A stretch of DNA of 64,000 nt from Epiperipatus broadwayi (GCA_028023455.1 JAQFVV010012529.1:2978001-3042000); one strand, 5' to 3'; positions 1-11,158 are shown, numbered from the stretch's first letter. Notes: generated from the letters alone by a model not told the origin. Numbers and translations: made by a program.

Positions 1-450
1 CAAGAGTCTATTTAGTTACTTAAAGTATTTTTACCTAGGTTTTCATTTGTATGTATTTTTCAATCGGTTGGCCTTTTGGTTCCATCGATGGTTCCAGGGA
101 TTGTTTTCATTTCTTTGACTTAACAATGGGAGAGAGAGTGTGGGGCAGTGTCTCCTTTAGGGCTAGGCATTCATTCTGGGTGGTGAGTATAGTTGATTTT
201 AGCAGAGGACATTGGGACCTGAAGCCCAGCCAAATACTCCTATGGCTATCTAGCAATGCATGTTGTTAGTTCTGCAGCTTCTGCATTGATGTTGGCCACA
301 GCAGTAATTGACTGGCTTACTACTATGTTTACAGTTTTGAATATCTGGATCTCTGGTTGTTTGGATTCTCAATGAAAAACTCTGAGCCTGCAGTCTGTCC
401 AAACTGAATAATAATAACCAGCTGCAATTTTTATACTCTTTCTTTCTCAT
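1..450. other. Less AT-rich patch of unknown origin
   Basis: This stretch is clearly richer in G and C than the DNA after 450, which drops abruptly into T-rich sequence. Both strands carry short open frames (about 70 codons at 51-269 plus, 66 codons at 250-450 minus), but neither resembles a family I know, and no splice pattern, terminal repeat or target duplication is visible. It could be an untranslated region, a truncated repeat cut by the window edge, or an old insertion. Confidence 0.3.
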
Positions 451-955
451 TGTTTTTAATTTCTTATCATTATTTTTAATTTTGTTTTCTTAATTAAATT
501 TACATTTTTGTTTAATTTTTATATTTCGTTTTATCTAATCTTTTTTTTAGATTAATCTACTATCTCGTTGATTGTTTAAATGGTTTAATTAATTCAATTG
601 TTAGTTTTCCCTTTTTTTTATCAACCAGTAATCTTTTAAACTAATTACATTTTTGAAAGTTTTCCTTTCTACAAATTAATTTCTATTGTTTTTACATTTG
701 CTTACTTTTTTAGACATTTTATTATTTTAATCGATAAAAAAGGAGATAGTTTTATATATTTTTACTTTAGATTTTTCCCCCACCTGCTTTTAATACTAAA
801 AAAACTTCATTCTATTTTAAAAGATAAATATGACACAATCTTTTGCTTTTGCAAAATTATATTTCTTATAACAAAAAAAAAACTGTTCTAAAACATATTA
901 CTTTTTTTTTTCTATTTTCATTTCTATTAATAATTTAATCATTTATTTTTAAATT
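451..955. other. AT-rich non-coding interval, nothing recognised
   Basis: T-rich and A-rich sequence with homopolymer runs. I see no open frame, repeat structure or RNA gene here. Confidence 0.5.
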
Positions 956-2077
956 TTAAATATATAATGCTGGTATATATGTTTGTTTTGTAACATATAT
1001 CTTGCTACTATTACAATATATATGGCTATTCATTAACATAAACCTATTGCCTTTAACTTCCTTCATACAAATAATGTTTTTCTCTTTCAACAGCAATCTG
1101 AAGTTATTAATCATTTTATACCAATCCTTAGTCTTTGTAAAATAATAACTATCCTTTAATAATGGGGTACTTTGCTTAATCACATCTTCCCTCTCCTCAG
1201 AAAACTCATACAGTCTCAATATCTGCAATATTCTTCATATATTTGGATCTTTCCAAACACCAACAACAAATTCAGGACCATATTCCAATAAAGATTTAAA
1301 TTTCATTGACAAATTTACATTTGATAAAATTCACAAAATTATCTTGCACTTTATTATAAATTATTACATTTTATTTTTCTGCTAAAAATGTAAATTTATT
1401 ATCAAATTTACACTGTAAAAACATTTGTAATCCTTTACATCTATTAACTATATCATTCGATATCAAATAAAAATCATAACATTTTTCTTTTCCTTGCAAT
1501 ATTTAAATATAATTGTTTTTTTTTTTTTTTACAATCTTTTACAATAAACTTTAATAATATAATTCTCATTAAACCCATAGCTTTTTTCCTTTTATGAATA
1601 GACGGATTAATAACCACATTGCAACAGTTCAGAAAAACTTTAAACTTCATGCACTCTTTAAGAACTTTAACTGCTCTCCAATTTTAACAATAACTTCAGG
1701 GCCTCCACATACCTCCAATCATATTGAGAATCCATAATTATACTATTGAATAATAAATAAATAACAATAACTCTGTCAAATAATGTAAATTATTGTACTC
1801 ATATAAAATGTGACAACCAGAGCAGAAAAATTAAAAAAATATTAAACACTAATATTATTTTGCCATGCACTTTTTAGTACCGTGTATCAGAGTCGTGGTG
1901 ATATATTGGAACTGAATGGTTAATCTTCCAGTGCGTGCTCAATAGAACACTAGTGTTACACTGATTGATAATATTATTTGACTTAGCAATAAACCAAGCC
2001 TCTTTCAATTTCATCTTTTTATCGTTCGATTCATTACAAACATTACTAATATTTTGAGGATAAAACTCATGCCACAA
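956..2077 (-). pseudogene. Eroded coding remnant, family not recognised
   Basis: Three minus-strand patches have amino-acid texture rather than random AT translation. The first is an open stretch of 90 codons at 956-1228, whose frame extends upstream through one stop and is rich in charged and aromatic residues. The second is a short patch around 1700-1740. The third is 67 codons at 1874-2077. They lie in the same order and orientation with stops and shifts between them, as expected of a dead gene or transposon. No diagnostic motif is visible, so no function is assigned. Sequence at 1756-1840 within it also belongs to a dispersed repeat shared with 61.05 kb, so at least part is repeat-derived. 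Confidence 0.25.
1756..1840 (+). repeat. Dispersed repeat, copy 1 (shared with 61.05 kb)
   Basis: About 85 bp that align by eye with 61046-61140: an ATAAATAAT block, a CTNTGTCANATAATG block and a GTGANAANCAGAGCAG block occur in the same order and spacing in both places. No terminal repeat could be defined, so the repeat class is unknown. Confidence 0.5.
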
Positions 2078-2730
2078 ATATTTTTATAATTTGAAAAAAC
2101 AGAATTAATTTGTGAATCAATTTTTCTGCTTTCATTGTTAAATTTTATAGATATATAATAATTTATAATAGTTAAAGGAATGAGTCAGATTTCTGTCATT
2201 GATAACAAGAATTTGAGGCTCATAATAACTCATTAACTAAAGTTAACAAAAGGTAAAACATTCTGGAATCCAACATGTGTGCCCTTAGAGAAATAACTAC
2301 CTTATCTGATGAGATGGAATACCAGACAATCAGCTGTAGGAAGAAAACAATGGAAGAAGACATGCAAGTTGGAGGAAGAAGAAGAGGGTTAACAAGGAGC
2401 TCAATGAGCAGATGGACTAAAATTTGTGTGCTAGACATCACTCTTTGTTCAGTAGCTTCTAGAGTGGAGAGCTTGCCTCCGGACATGAGAAAGCAAGCTA
2501 GGGACTGAACAGGTCGGAACGATCTTTATTATTATTTTGTATGCTTACAGGCTTATGTGTATATATGTATATAAATTGTAAAGTTACTCTATTAATTATT
2601 GTCAGTTAATGTATTAAATATTGTGAGTTAAATTTATTAATTGCACTGGATTTAACCGAAGTAGTGTTGAGTCAAAGTTCCCCGATAAATGTCCAAGCCA
2701 TAAGAATTAGTAAGGTGTGATATAACAGTT
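2078..2730. other. Interval before the Penelope-like element
   Basis: Mostly AT-rich. The part from about 2260 to 2515 is less AT-rich and holds a 77-codon plus-strand open frame (2275-2508) rich in Arg, Glu and Ser with no recognisable domain. No repeat boundaries were found. Confidence 0.3.
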
Positions 2731-3316
2731 GTATATATATATATATTGGACTGTTTCCACCATCTAATATGATTATTGAATGTCTTCAGAAAAATTTAAC
2801 TTTATTAAAATATTCCAAATACATTCAACTGTTAGTAGTAGACACAGATTAGTATATGCATAAAGTTTCAAGAGGTATTATTCTTCCTTCTTCTTCAGGT
2901 GTTGCTGACCTAACGAGTTATATTACTAGCAAGGGAATCAAATCTGGACCCTTAGATTTTTATATATTGAATTTTAAGGTAACACTCTAACCAACTGATC
3001 TATCTTGCCAAAGGCAATAGTCAATAGAAATTTCATATACTTATCTATGAAGTTCTTGATTTCTCCACTTTTTCCTAAGAGCAAAGTTGATTAGTGGTTT
3101 CCATACATTATGTATATTCACACTAGGTTGACTTATGGGATTGTTTGTCATTGTCATGTGAGCAGCTTCTTTAAATTTTCTTCTCTATCCAATATTTTTT
3201 ATTTTAATAATTAAACATATATTCATTGGTACATACATGGTCTACTGCCTTAGACATATCTGTTTTCTCTCTTCTAATCATCAGTTTTAGTTTTTGCAAG
3301 TGCTTTTCAATGGTGT
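2731..3316 (-). repeat. PLE pseudo-LTR, 3' copy
   Basis: On the minus strand this is the 3' end of the element. It aligns over its full length with 5410-6003 (about 80 percent identity by eye) and contains, in reading order, the end of the GIY-YIG region, a tRNA-like block (2925-3012), a hammerhead-like core (about 2865-2898) and an AT-rich tail with AATAAAG. Because the repeat includes coding sequence, it is a PLE-type pseudo-LTR rather than a retroviral-type LTR. Confidence 0.8.
2925..3012 (-). other. tRNA-like block inside the PLE pseudo-LTR, copy A
   Basis: On the minus strand a tRNA shape can be traced. A 7-bp acceptor-like pairing (TGGCAAG with CTTGCTA, one G-T wobble) encloses an A box (2983-3002, with CAGTTGGTTAGAGTG) and a B-box match (near 2935-2945, GATTTGATTCC). 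This is the internal Pol III promoter layout. The second pseudo-LTR has the same block with an even better A box. Either a tRNA-derived SINE was captured by the PLE, or a SINE family borrowed the PLE tail. Confidence 0.6.
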
Positions 3317-5439
3317 GACAAATATAGGTTCTTCCACATTCATATGGTATTTCATAGATGCAGTTTTTCTTTTCAGCATTTCTAGTTTAGGCTTTGTAGA
3401 TGTTAGAATTCCTGATAGTTTGGTATGGGTATGGAAAGCTGTTCTGATATTATACTGATTGCAGATTTTTGTCTGTTATTTTTAGTATGTATGGGTACAC
3501 TATAGTACAAATAATTGTGGTTTTTTTTTTTTGGAGGGGGGGATTGTTGTCTATTTAAAGTTTTCTTAATAGCTGATGGATAACTGTTTTTCATAAGAGT
3601 TTGTTTTATATAGATCTTTTTTTTTTTCAAATCACTAGTTTATGAACAAACTTCTTTTGTTATGTTTCATAGTGGTAGTATAACTCCATTTTGTGTGTTT
3701 CTGGAGTAATTGGATATATAGGCTAAGTATTTTCCTGTATGTGTGGATTTTTGGTAAACTGTAGTTTTGATTTTGTCATGAGGTCAAGAACATCTAAGAA
3801 TACCAACTTTTGTTTTTGTTCTGATTCTATTGTGAATTTAATTGAAGGTGATATGGCATTGATGTATTTCCAGAAAGTTTGTAGTAGTACTTCATCATGT
3901 GGCCATACAACAAATCATCTACATAGCAAAGCCAAATTTAGGTAAATACGGAGTAGTTTTTATGACTGTAGTTTCACATTCTTCCATGTAAATAATGCTA
4001 ATTAGGGATGACAATGGTGAGCTCTTAGCCATTCCTTGATTTTGTTGGAAGAATTCTGAGTTATATTGAAAGTAGATTGTTTTTATGCAGAATATTAATA
4101 GTGCCATTATACTACCAATAGGAAGAGTTGTTCTGGTTTGTAAGCTATTATTACCATTTAATCTTTTTCTTACAATAAACAATGCTTCTTCACATGGTAC
4201 ATTTATGAATAAACTTTCCATATCAATGCTTACCAGTAAGTCAGTTCTTTTAATTTTCATGTTCTTGATTAATTCTACAAAATATCTAGAATCCCTGACA
4301 AAGAACTGGATCTTATATGCCAATGGACTTAGAACTTTAAGAAGAAATCTTGACAAATTTTGGCAAGGTGAATTTCTAGAACTAACAATATATCATAATG
4401 GAACATTATCCTTATGGAATTTAGATAGACCATAAAGATGAGGAATTTTGCTGAAATATGATGTTATTTTACTTTTTTCTGAATCATTGAAATACCGGTG
4501 ATGCTTTCTGAGTAATGCTTGTAACTTTGTTTCTGACTCGGTATAATATTTTTTGCCACTTTTCTGTATTAGCTTACTGTGAGGAGTTCTTGTATTTTGT
4601 TGTCATAATCAGATGTATCCATTACAACTGTTACATTGCTTTTGTCAACAGGGATAATGATTATACATTTATCTACTTTGAGAGATTTAATTGCTTTCCT
4701 CTCACCATAGTACATGTTTGACTTCAACTTTGTTGTTTGTCAAGTGTTCCTTTTATTCTCTAGTGTAATTCTGCTGCTTCTTCTAAAGGCAATTTTTGAG
4801 TGACTTCCTTGTTGGCTTTCACTATATCTAATAAAGGGATATTAGATGGTGTTATGGAAAAGTTTAATCCTTTTTCAAGAACAGAAATTTCAGTATCTGT
4901 TAGATGTTTGGAACTGAGATTTTTAACAGATGAAGCTGGTAAACTGCTTGGTACATTATGATTTTTGATATGCCCATGTGGGTTAGCAAGTTTCTTCTTT
5001 TGGCAGTCTTTTATTTTTCTATGTAATGTAGAAAATGATTTTTTTACTGCTTGATAAACTCTTGTGAAGTCTTCATCAGTAAGTTTATTTTTTAGAAAAC
5101 ATTCTACATTATTAATGGATTGCAAGATTTGATATTTAGAAAACCTTTGAGCATTTAATCTTTCCCGTAACAGAGTTTCATTTGCTCTCTGAGTAATTTT
5201 CTCAGTTCTCTGGGACTGAATTGGAGTTTTTAGTTGCAAACCTTTATGAATTATTCCTTCAGATTTACTTTACATAAGAAGATTAAATGATTTTCTATTT
5301 TGGACACCCTTAGACATAATTTTTCATAATGTCTAAAGTTTGATATAGTATTGGGTTCATATTGAACACTTAGTGTTTTCCTGAAGGTTTGTGATGATGG
5401 TGTTTTGATTGTATTTATATATTGGACTATTTTCATCAT
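3100..5439 (-). pseudogene. PLE polyprotein remnant: reverse transcriptase and GIY-YIG endonuclease
   Basis: Broken minus-strand frames give one PLE protein in order. An N-terminal part lies at 5251-5439 and 4760-5239, the latter 159 codons with the conserved block ending in SVLEKGLNFSITPSNIP. The reverse transcriptase fingers and palm lie at 3919-4356, with RTDLLVSIDMESLFINVPCEEAL and then the primer-grip-like GMAKSSPLS. The catalytic YVDD codons sit at 3914-3925, just after a frameshift. A GIY-YIG nuclease remnant lies at about 3290-3390, reading CIYEIPYECGRTYICHT, and its C-terminal part runs into the pseudo-LTR. Known PLE proteins combine exactly these two domains. The gene cannot make an intact protein. 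Confidence 0.8.
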
Positions 5440-6003
5440 CTAATATAAGTATTTAATGTCTAGAAAAATTTAACTTTATTTAAATATTCAAAATACATTC
5501 AACTGTTAGTAATAGCACACAGGTTATTATATACACAACATTTTGAGAATTATTATTCTCCCCTCTTCCTCAGTTGTTGCTGGCCTAAACAGCGACAGTA
5601 CTAGCATTGGAATTGAACCTGGACCCTTAGATTCTTGAGTATTAAATTTTAAGGTAACATTCTAATCAACTGAGCCATCCTGCCAAAGGCAACAATCAGA
5701 AATTTCATATACTTATCTATGAGGTTCCTTCTGATTTCTCCACTTTTTCCGAAAAGCAAAGTTGATTAGTGGTTTCCATACATTATTCACACTAGGTTGA
5801 CCTTTGGGATTGTTTGCCATTGTTATGTGAGCAGCTTCTTTAAATTTTCTTTTTTGTATCTTTTCTTTTCTATCCAATATTTTTGTATTTTCTTAATAGA
5901 ACATATGTTCATTGGTACATACGTGGTCTATTTTAGACACATCTGTTTTCTCACTTGTAATCATCAGTTTGGGTTCTTGCAAACACTTTTTGATGGGATG
6001 AGT
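5410..6003 (-). repeat. PLE pseudo-LTR, 5' copy
   Basis: A direct repeat of 2731-3316. On the minus strand it precedes the coding region. It carries part of the endonuclease C-terminus (near 5750-5990), the tRNA-like block (5600-5687) and a hammerhead-like core near 5567. The PLE therefore lies in a partial tandem, the usual arrangement in this group. Confidence 0.8.
5600..5687 (-). other. tRNA-like block inside the PLE pseudo-LTR, copy B
   Basis: The minus strand shows an A box of near-consensus form at about 5659-5677 (TGGCTCAGTTGATTAGAATG) and a near-consensus B box at 5609-5619 (GGTTCAATTCC), with spacing typical of a tRNA gene carrying an extended variable or intron-like loop. It corresponds position for position to the block in the other pseudo-LTR. 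It is probably a tRNA-derived promoter region and not a functional tRNA. Confidence 0.6.
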
Positions 6004-6110
6004 GCTATTACTAATAATTGAATGTCTTTGTAATATTTAAATAAAGTTAAATTTTACTAAAAACACTCAATACTCATATTAGATAATGGAAGTGATCCAA
6101 TATATAAATA
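6004..6110 (+). repeat. Inverted partial copy of the PLE end
   Basis: This segment is the reverse complement of about 2731-2845: AATAAAG, the ATTAGAT block and the TTGGA end follow in order. It lies directly against the 5' pseudo-LTR. Inverted 5' fragments of this kind are common in PLE copies. Confidence 0.75.
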
Positions 6111-8441
6111 CAAATAATATATCCAATTTTTTTTAATGTTATAAAGACTTCAATATTTATGATATCTAATAAGATGTATTAAAGAGATGATGAGTAGTAG
6201 TAAATTATCGTCAATACAAATCATATTTCATTTTTGATTATAGTAGGCTAGTGTTTAGATGCATAAATCTAAATTCAGTGCTGATGAGTAAACTTGACAA
6301 ACTTTATATTATCATTATACATTTTTTAATACACATCTATGAATGCATACATATTTGTGAGTTTTTGTGCTCTTATGTTTATGCAGTATATATATATATT
6401 TGTTAAAAGATTTGTAGCATAATTGTTTATACATCTGCTATCACAATATGAGCTTAAATTTAAATCTGGACCAGATAAACTGCCATTTTTTAAAGTCTCA
6501 GTTAGCATATTGCAATTCAAATAATTGTCTAATATTTATTCAATAAATAGATGTTTCGTTTTTATTAGCTACAAAGTAGAAGATCCAGATTAATCTGAAT
6601 TGATCAGATGAATATCAAAGAGCTGACTCAAAACAAAAATGTGGTTTGAAGGACCTTTACCATTAATGGCGATTTAAACATTTTTGAGTTTGTATATATC
6701 TGCAAATATGTATTTATAAAAAATTTTCAAAAAAGATATAGATTTTACTTTACCTTAAGAAAGAATAAATTAACTTTAAATTCTTATGAATGCCTTCTTT
6801 TTTAAAAAATCTTTTACCCGTAAAGTAGTGTCATCTAACAGTAACATTTAATATAATGCTTGAAATCTTTAAAATATGATTTATTTATTTTTTTACCTCA
6901 GCGAATATATATATATCATTTACTAGTCAATTTCTATTTTAAATGTGTGCAAACATTGTTTATAAAAATGTTTTTTTTTTTTTACTGTAATGTAAATAAC
7001 TGATACGTATTTTTATATTCTGATTTCTTCCCCGCTATTATATTTCATCCATCATTAGAGTTTCTAAATCATTTTTAATGATATAATTCCAAGATTCAAG
7101 ACAATTGATTTTTATACATACATAATTACATTTAGAATCAAAAATTATTAGATTTCCGACTCTGTAATGCCTGTCAGCATGGACATGATTCTTTTTCGTA
7201 ATATCTTAATGCAGTTTGACAGATTTGTGCCAGAAGAAGATTTAAAAGAATCAGTATCATTTGATCCAATTTTTTAGAGAAGAAATTTAAAGAATTTGTT
7301 GTGAGAGCTCAGCTATGTTGAGATGCATGTGGCAAACTCCTGTGAGTCAACTCTGAAAAGCTAAGAATAATTTGAAAATATCTATATTTAATCATATAAA
7401 AGTTAATATAAATGTTTTTTGGAGTTAAAATAACGATCTATTTTTATCCATACTAATTTTATAAAATAAATTACTAACATGAAGAGTCCCACGTGCAGTC
7501 ATTGTTACAAATGATTGTTTGACACATAAACATTTTTAAAGCGCATCTGCCGAAGGTTGTAGCCTTTCACGTTATTAACATGAAATTGTAAATATATATA
7601 GCAAAATATCTAATAGTTAAGAAATACTAGATTTCAATTTTATCTTTATTAGTTAAAATATTAATTTACTATTTATAAAATGTATATATGTGTATGTACT
7701 TCTTAACATTTCACTTTGAATTTAGATATACTGATATTATTTTTAAATATAATATTAATAATGTGGTAGGCTGATTTTAAAGATAGTGATTTCCATTTTG
7801 ATCTTTATTTCTTTAAGAATTTTAAAGAATACTTTTTTTAAAAAATATACATTATTCTAATATAATACTTTGAACTAATATTAATATACAGTTGTGTTTA
7901 ACACATCGGATGTATCACTATTACTTAATGATCTGTCTTCTAAAGTTGATGTTAGAATACTCCTAGATCCCATTTTTTGGAGAGTCCCTATAGTTAACCC
8001 AACCTCTTTAATTTCTTAGGGATACACATTGAGGTTTGGCTAACTTATATTTAGTAATATTGACAACCTTTGAATATGGCTTATATGCTACAATAAGAAT
8101 AGCTTTCATATTTTGTTTTAATTACAGAAATTATAAAATGTAATTTCGCAACTAAATACTTATATAGATAAAACATGATTAATCCAGAATCTCTGATTCC
8201 AGGATTTTTTTCAGGTTTGTCAGGCTTTTTTTATATTCGGAATAGATATTTTACACTTATATTTCCAAACTCTGGCAAGATCCCCCCCAAAAATAGCAAT
8301 TCATTGCAGTTAGGCTTACTAATTTATAAGTATTTAACTGAATTTTTTTTTCTTATTTGTATATGTAATTTATTAAAAGGAAAAAATTAAAAATCATATC
8401 TGAAATTTTCTTTGAATAATAGTTTTTCAATAATAGTTATT
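6111..8441. other. AT-rich interval, no gene recognised
   Basis: Low-complexity AT sequence with TA runs (for example near 6390 and 6905). Short open frames here (such as 6326-6520 and 8175-8390) look like chance frames of AT-rich DNA. No repeat borders or RNA genes were seen. Confidence 0.45.
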
Positions 8442-8485
8442 CATGAGTGTACAATAACCCATACATGAGTGTACAATAACCCATA
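8442..8485 (+). repeat. 22-bp tandem duplication
   Basis: Two perfect adjacent copies of a 22-bp unit (CATGAGTGTACAATAACCCATA). It lies about 30 bp before the retrocopy-like insertion. Confidence 0.8.
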
Positions 8486-8528
8486 CATTTGTATTCTCAT
8501 TTGAATCTAAAAGCAAGTACTTTTTAGA

Positions 8529-8672
8529 CTATCCGTTTTTCTTTAAAGGACCCTCAATTTCAGATTCATCGGACTGAGATTTCTTATTAACAAGACAAAC
8601 CTTCCCATTTAGCTCTAATGCTGTATCTCTACTTCCATTCAGCTTTTCTTTCCTCTTCTTATTATTGGCCAT
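8529..8672 (-). pseudogene. Inverted 5' part of the retrocopy, unknown protein
   Basis: The minus-strand ATG at 8672-8670 starts MANNKKRKEKLNG and continues, Lys/Glu/Ser rich, to a TAG near 8528. Its 5' end faces the inversion joint (about 8673-8690), which is the orientation twin priming predicts for a mRNA 5' segment. No domain is recognised. The composition suggests a disordered, possibly nuclear, protein. Confidence 0.4.
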
Positions 8673-8685
8673 AATAAATTTGTCC

Positions 8686-9426
8686 CTTTCTGATTCATCT
8701 GATTCTTCATATTCAAAGAAAAAGGGAAAGAAGCTGATAGATAAGACATTGAATAAAGTAGATAAAGTTCTTAAGGATAGCATTGAATTAGGTGGTGATC
8801 ATCTAGATAAAAAGGTTGATGTCAGAATTCAAGAGACTACAGACAAAACTTTTGTCGAACCATTTCTGAAAGGGTTTCATGATCTAAAGGAGGATCCGCA
8901 AGGGGAAAAAATCTTTGTGGAAACAAAGGGCATAATGGACATAGTCAATAGTGATGTATTTAAACAAGAGAGTGTGTCAGATGTTAAAGCTAATGTAACC
9001 ACAAATGTGTCAACAGAATCATCAAATAAAAATGCTGATCCAAACAGAATAGAAAACAAGGCAGATAATCTATTCCAGCCTCCTAAAGCTAGTAGGTGCA
9101 TAAAGGTGGACTTTCGGCTGAAGAAAATTCCTGAACAAATTGCTAAAAACCAATGTATTAGGCTAAGGAATGAATTGTGATATGGTGCAGCTCTTCCAAA
9201 TAGCAAAGATGATGATGAATTTGACTTGCCATGTAGGTCAATGATTAAGGATTACCAAAGTAAACACAGGAATTGGAAGTGTAAAGGATCAATAATGGGA
9301 CAAGTTTCAACAGTAGCCGATGTTCACAATTCACAGGTTTTTAAGAATGATTCTGAGGATGGCATAGTGAGTTCTGAAGATGGGTCGATAGGTCTCCAAG
9401 ATGAGGTTTTCTTCACTGATACTTAG
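8686..9426 (+). pseudogene. Hydrophilic unknown protein, plus-strand part, one in-frame stop
   Basis: An open frame runs from the presumed joint through a Ser/Asp-Lys tract (SDSSDSSYSKKKGKK) and a long hydrophilic region to a TGA at 9178-9180. The same frame then stays open to a TAG at 9424-9426, giving about 250 codons with one nonsense codon. There is no transmembrane segment, zinc finger or known catalytic motif. A putative 3' UTR (9427-9731) with AATAAA follows. The protein family is not recognised, so its parent gene is unknown. Confidence 0.45.
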
Positions 9427-9740
9427 TGACGCAAAGTCTATCATTATCTTGAACTGTGTGTTTTGATATGTACTTAATCTGATTTTGTTCATCTGGATTA
9501 TCATAGCATAATGAATAATAGTTGGACAAATGTAAATATACTAATGCATACCTATCGATACAATTCAATTTCTTGCCCTATTTATATGTATAAAATGCCA
9601 CTGATTCCATGTAATAATATATATTCAAAACTATACAGACATCTATGTATTCACGAAAGTAAACACTTATATACAAAAGTAACTTTATAACTTCTGTAAA
9701 ATCTGAATAAAGTTCCCTTTTTGGGGGAAAAAAGTACTTT

Positions 9741-10701
9741 ACAAACTATTATTAATTTTGTTTTTATTTTTTTCTCAACACAGACTTCAAAAAATAACTT
9801 CCATTTCTAAATTAAGTCAATAATAGTATATAAATACTAAATTTTAAGTTGTAATTAAAGAGGATTTGAACACAGACTTTTAAAATTCCATCAGCTATCC
9901 TCTCCATCTTATATAACCAATACACATGACCACACACATGTGAATAAAATAAATGATCTCCAATATACGTATTTCATGCTGAACCAGCACTAGTCAGTTG
10001 GTCACATCTCATATAAATAAATAATCAGTGTTCAGTTTATATTAAGATAGAAAATCTTCAAACTTTAATGGACAGACTTCAATCTTCTCCACCCTCCAAC
10101 TCTTCAGCCATCCATATCATACCATTGTACATTTGATGATAGACTGCTTAAATCCTTGTTGGTGCCAATATTATAAGAGAAGTAGACATGGCCTTATGTT
10201 AAATTTTATTGAGATATTTTTTTCTCTCTCAAATAATTCTTTTCATTTTTAACTGTTCAACTAACATGTCTTAAGTATTACATTGATACATGTCTACGAT
10301 TTTGATTATATTAACTGACATTTGAATGTAAATACTAAGTATATAATTGGAATGATTAAATTACGGTATTAGTTTGCTTTGATTTAGTCTTGCAATATAA
10401 TGATTTTTTTCTTCTCATTTTTGTTTGACAGAATAATGGCTTGCTGACAACAACTTAATAGTTTTTTAATTATGAAAAGAAAATTAAAAAAAAAAAAACT
10501 AAAATAATTTTTAAATGAAAGAAATTACAAAAAGTAAAAAAAAAAGTGTCATTGTAGTAATATATATAATACACATAAGCACATGTAGGTAAAGTCATAT
10601 ATATATACAGATATTCTTATTATTATATAAAATTTTATTTTAAAACTTAAAAATAATAAGTATAATGGTTGAATGATGGATTTAAAAGCTAATTGTTCCC
10701 C
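9741..10701. other. AT-rich interval with a weak tRNA-like trace
   Basis: Mostly AT-rich. On the minus strand near 9857-9945 a B-box-like GTGTTCAAATCC follows a poor A-box-like stretch, so a very old SINE is possible but not demonstrable. A-rich tracts occur at 10485-10540. Confidence 0.35.
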
Positions 10702-10762
10702 ATTCAACCTTCTTCTCACTGATGAAGGCCACAAGCCAGAAACTACTCTGGGGATATTGGAT
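10702..10762 (+). ncRNA. Type I hammerhead ribozyme, copy 1 (probably impaired)
   Basis: The core CTGATGA lies at 10719-10725, followed by a short stem II (GGC with GCC around CACAA) and GAAA at 10739-10742. Stem I forms in two parts: TTCTCA with TGGGGA, and ATTCAA with TTGGAT, using G-U wobbles. The triplet at the cleavage position reads CTC rather than GTC, which breaks the C-G pair of the tiny stem III and the ACTAGT palindrome seen in the other copies. Cleavage is therefore likely weak or lost. Confidence 0.7.
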
Positions 10763-10988
10763 GAGTAGGCACTAGATGGGGATTTTATGCACAAGCCTTT
10801 TGGCATCCATTGATTACTCTAGCTTGCTGTGTGTGGCAATACGCATAGTGAGTTTTGCCTGTTTTAACAACAGTTATACACAAGCATAAGAGGTGGTGGT
10901 CATGTGATGGTTATTGGCTTAAAACCAATCCTGCCTAATAGGATAGTGGTGGCTATGGTTATTAAAAAACCAAAGACACCAAAATGAA

Positions 10989-11013
10989 TGGGTACGAACT
11001 GAGTTCAGACCCA
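10989..11013 (+). other. Conserved hairpin within the hammerhead element
   Basis: A nested hairpin has TGGGT pairing ACCCA outside and GAAC pairing GTTC inside, around a TGA loop. The same hairpin, slightly longer, is present at 41799-41824 in the other copy. Its retention in a non-coding element suggests a role in RNA folding or template recognition. Confidence 0.5.
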
Positions 11014-11158
11014 TATGACTATATAAGTTAATGGGCTTGGATTGAAAACATTAAGTTGTTTTCAGTTTAAGACTCAATAGTTTTGTAGTTAAGTGGAGAT
11101 AAAAGGTGGCTGCTGGAGGGTTGCATTAGATCCTAAGATCTAGGTGCAGTGCTCTCAG

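Larger units (their letters stand above)
2731..6110 (-). mobile_element. Penelope-like element (PLE), degenerate
   Basis: A roughly 3.4-kb retroelement read on the minus strand. Two direct repeats (2731-3316 and 5410-6003) flank coding remnants, and the far end (6004-6110) is an inverted copy of the first ~110 bp of the repeat. Direct pseudo-LTRs plus an inverted partial copy at the 5' end are characteristic of PLE insertions. The coding part matches the family: a conserved N-terminal region, a reverse transcriptase with a YVDD box and a GIY-YIG nuclease remnant. Frames are broken by stops and shifts, so it is dead. Each end begins with a TATATATTGGA-like sequence. The AT-repeat flanks do not allow a target duplication to be named. 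Confidence 0.85.
8525..9731 (+). mobile_element. Retrocopy-like insertion with inverted 5' part
   Basis: The segment is bounded by AAGTACTTT at 8516-8524 and again at 9732-9740, a possible 9-bp target duplication. Its right end has AATAAA at 9707-9712 followed by a short A run. The left ~150 bp read as protein on the minus strand, and the rest reads as protein on the plus strand, with the same Lys/Ser/Asp-rich composition. Inversion of the 5' part with the 3' part in normal orientation is the signature of twin priming by LINE machinery. The duplication is short and itself palindromic, so this remains an inference. Confidence 0.45.

Noticed and set aside
2731-2800. GAAACAGTCCAATAT on the minus strand with CTGAAGA about 25 bases before it, as a hammerhead at the PLE tip
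   Set aside because: The strand before CTGAAGA is a T run and cannot pair with the bases after GTC, so stem I does not form. The other copies also lack the core.
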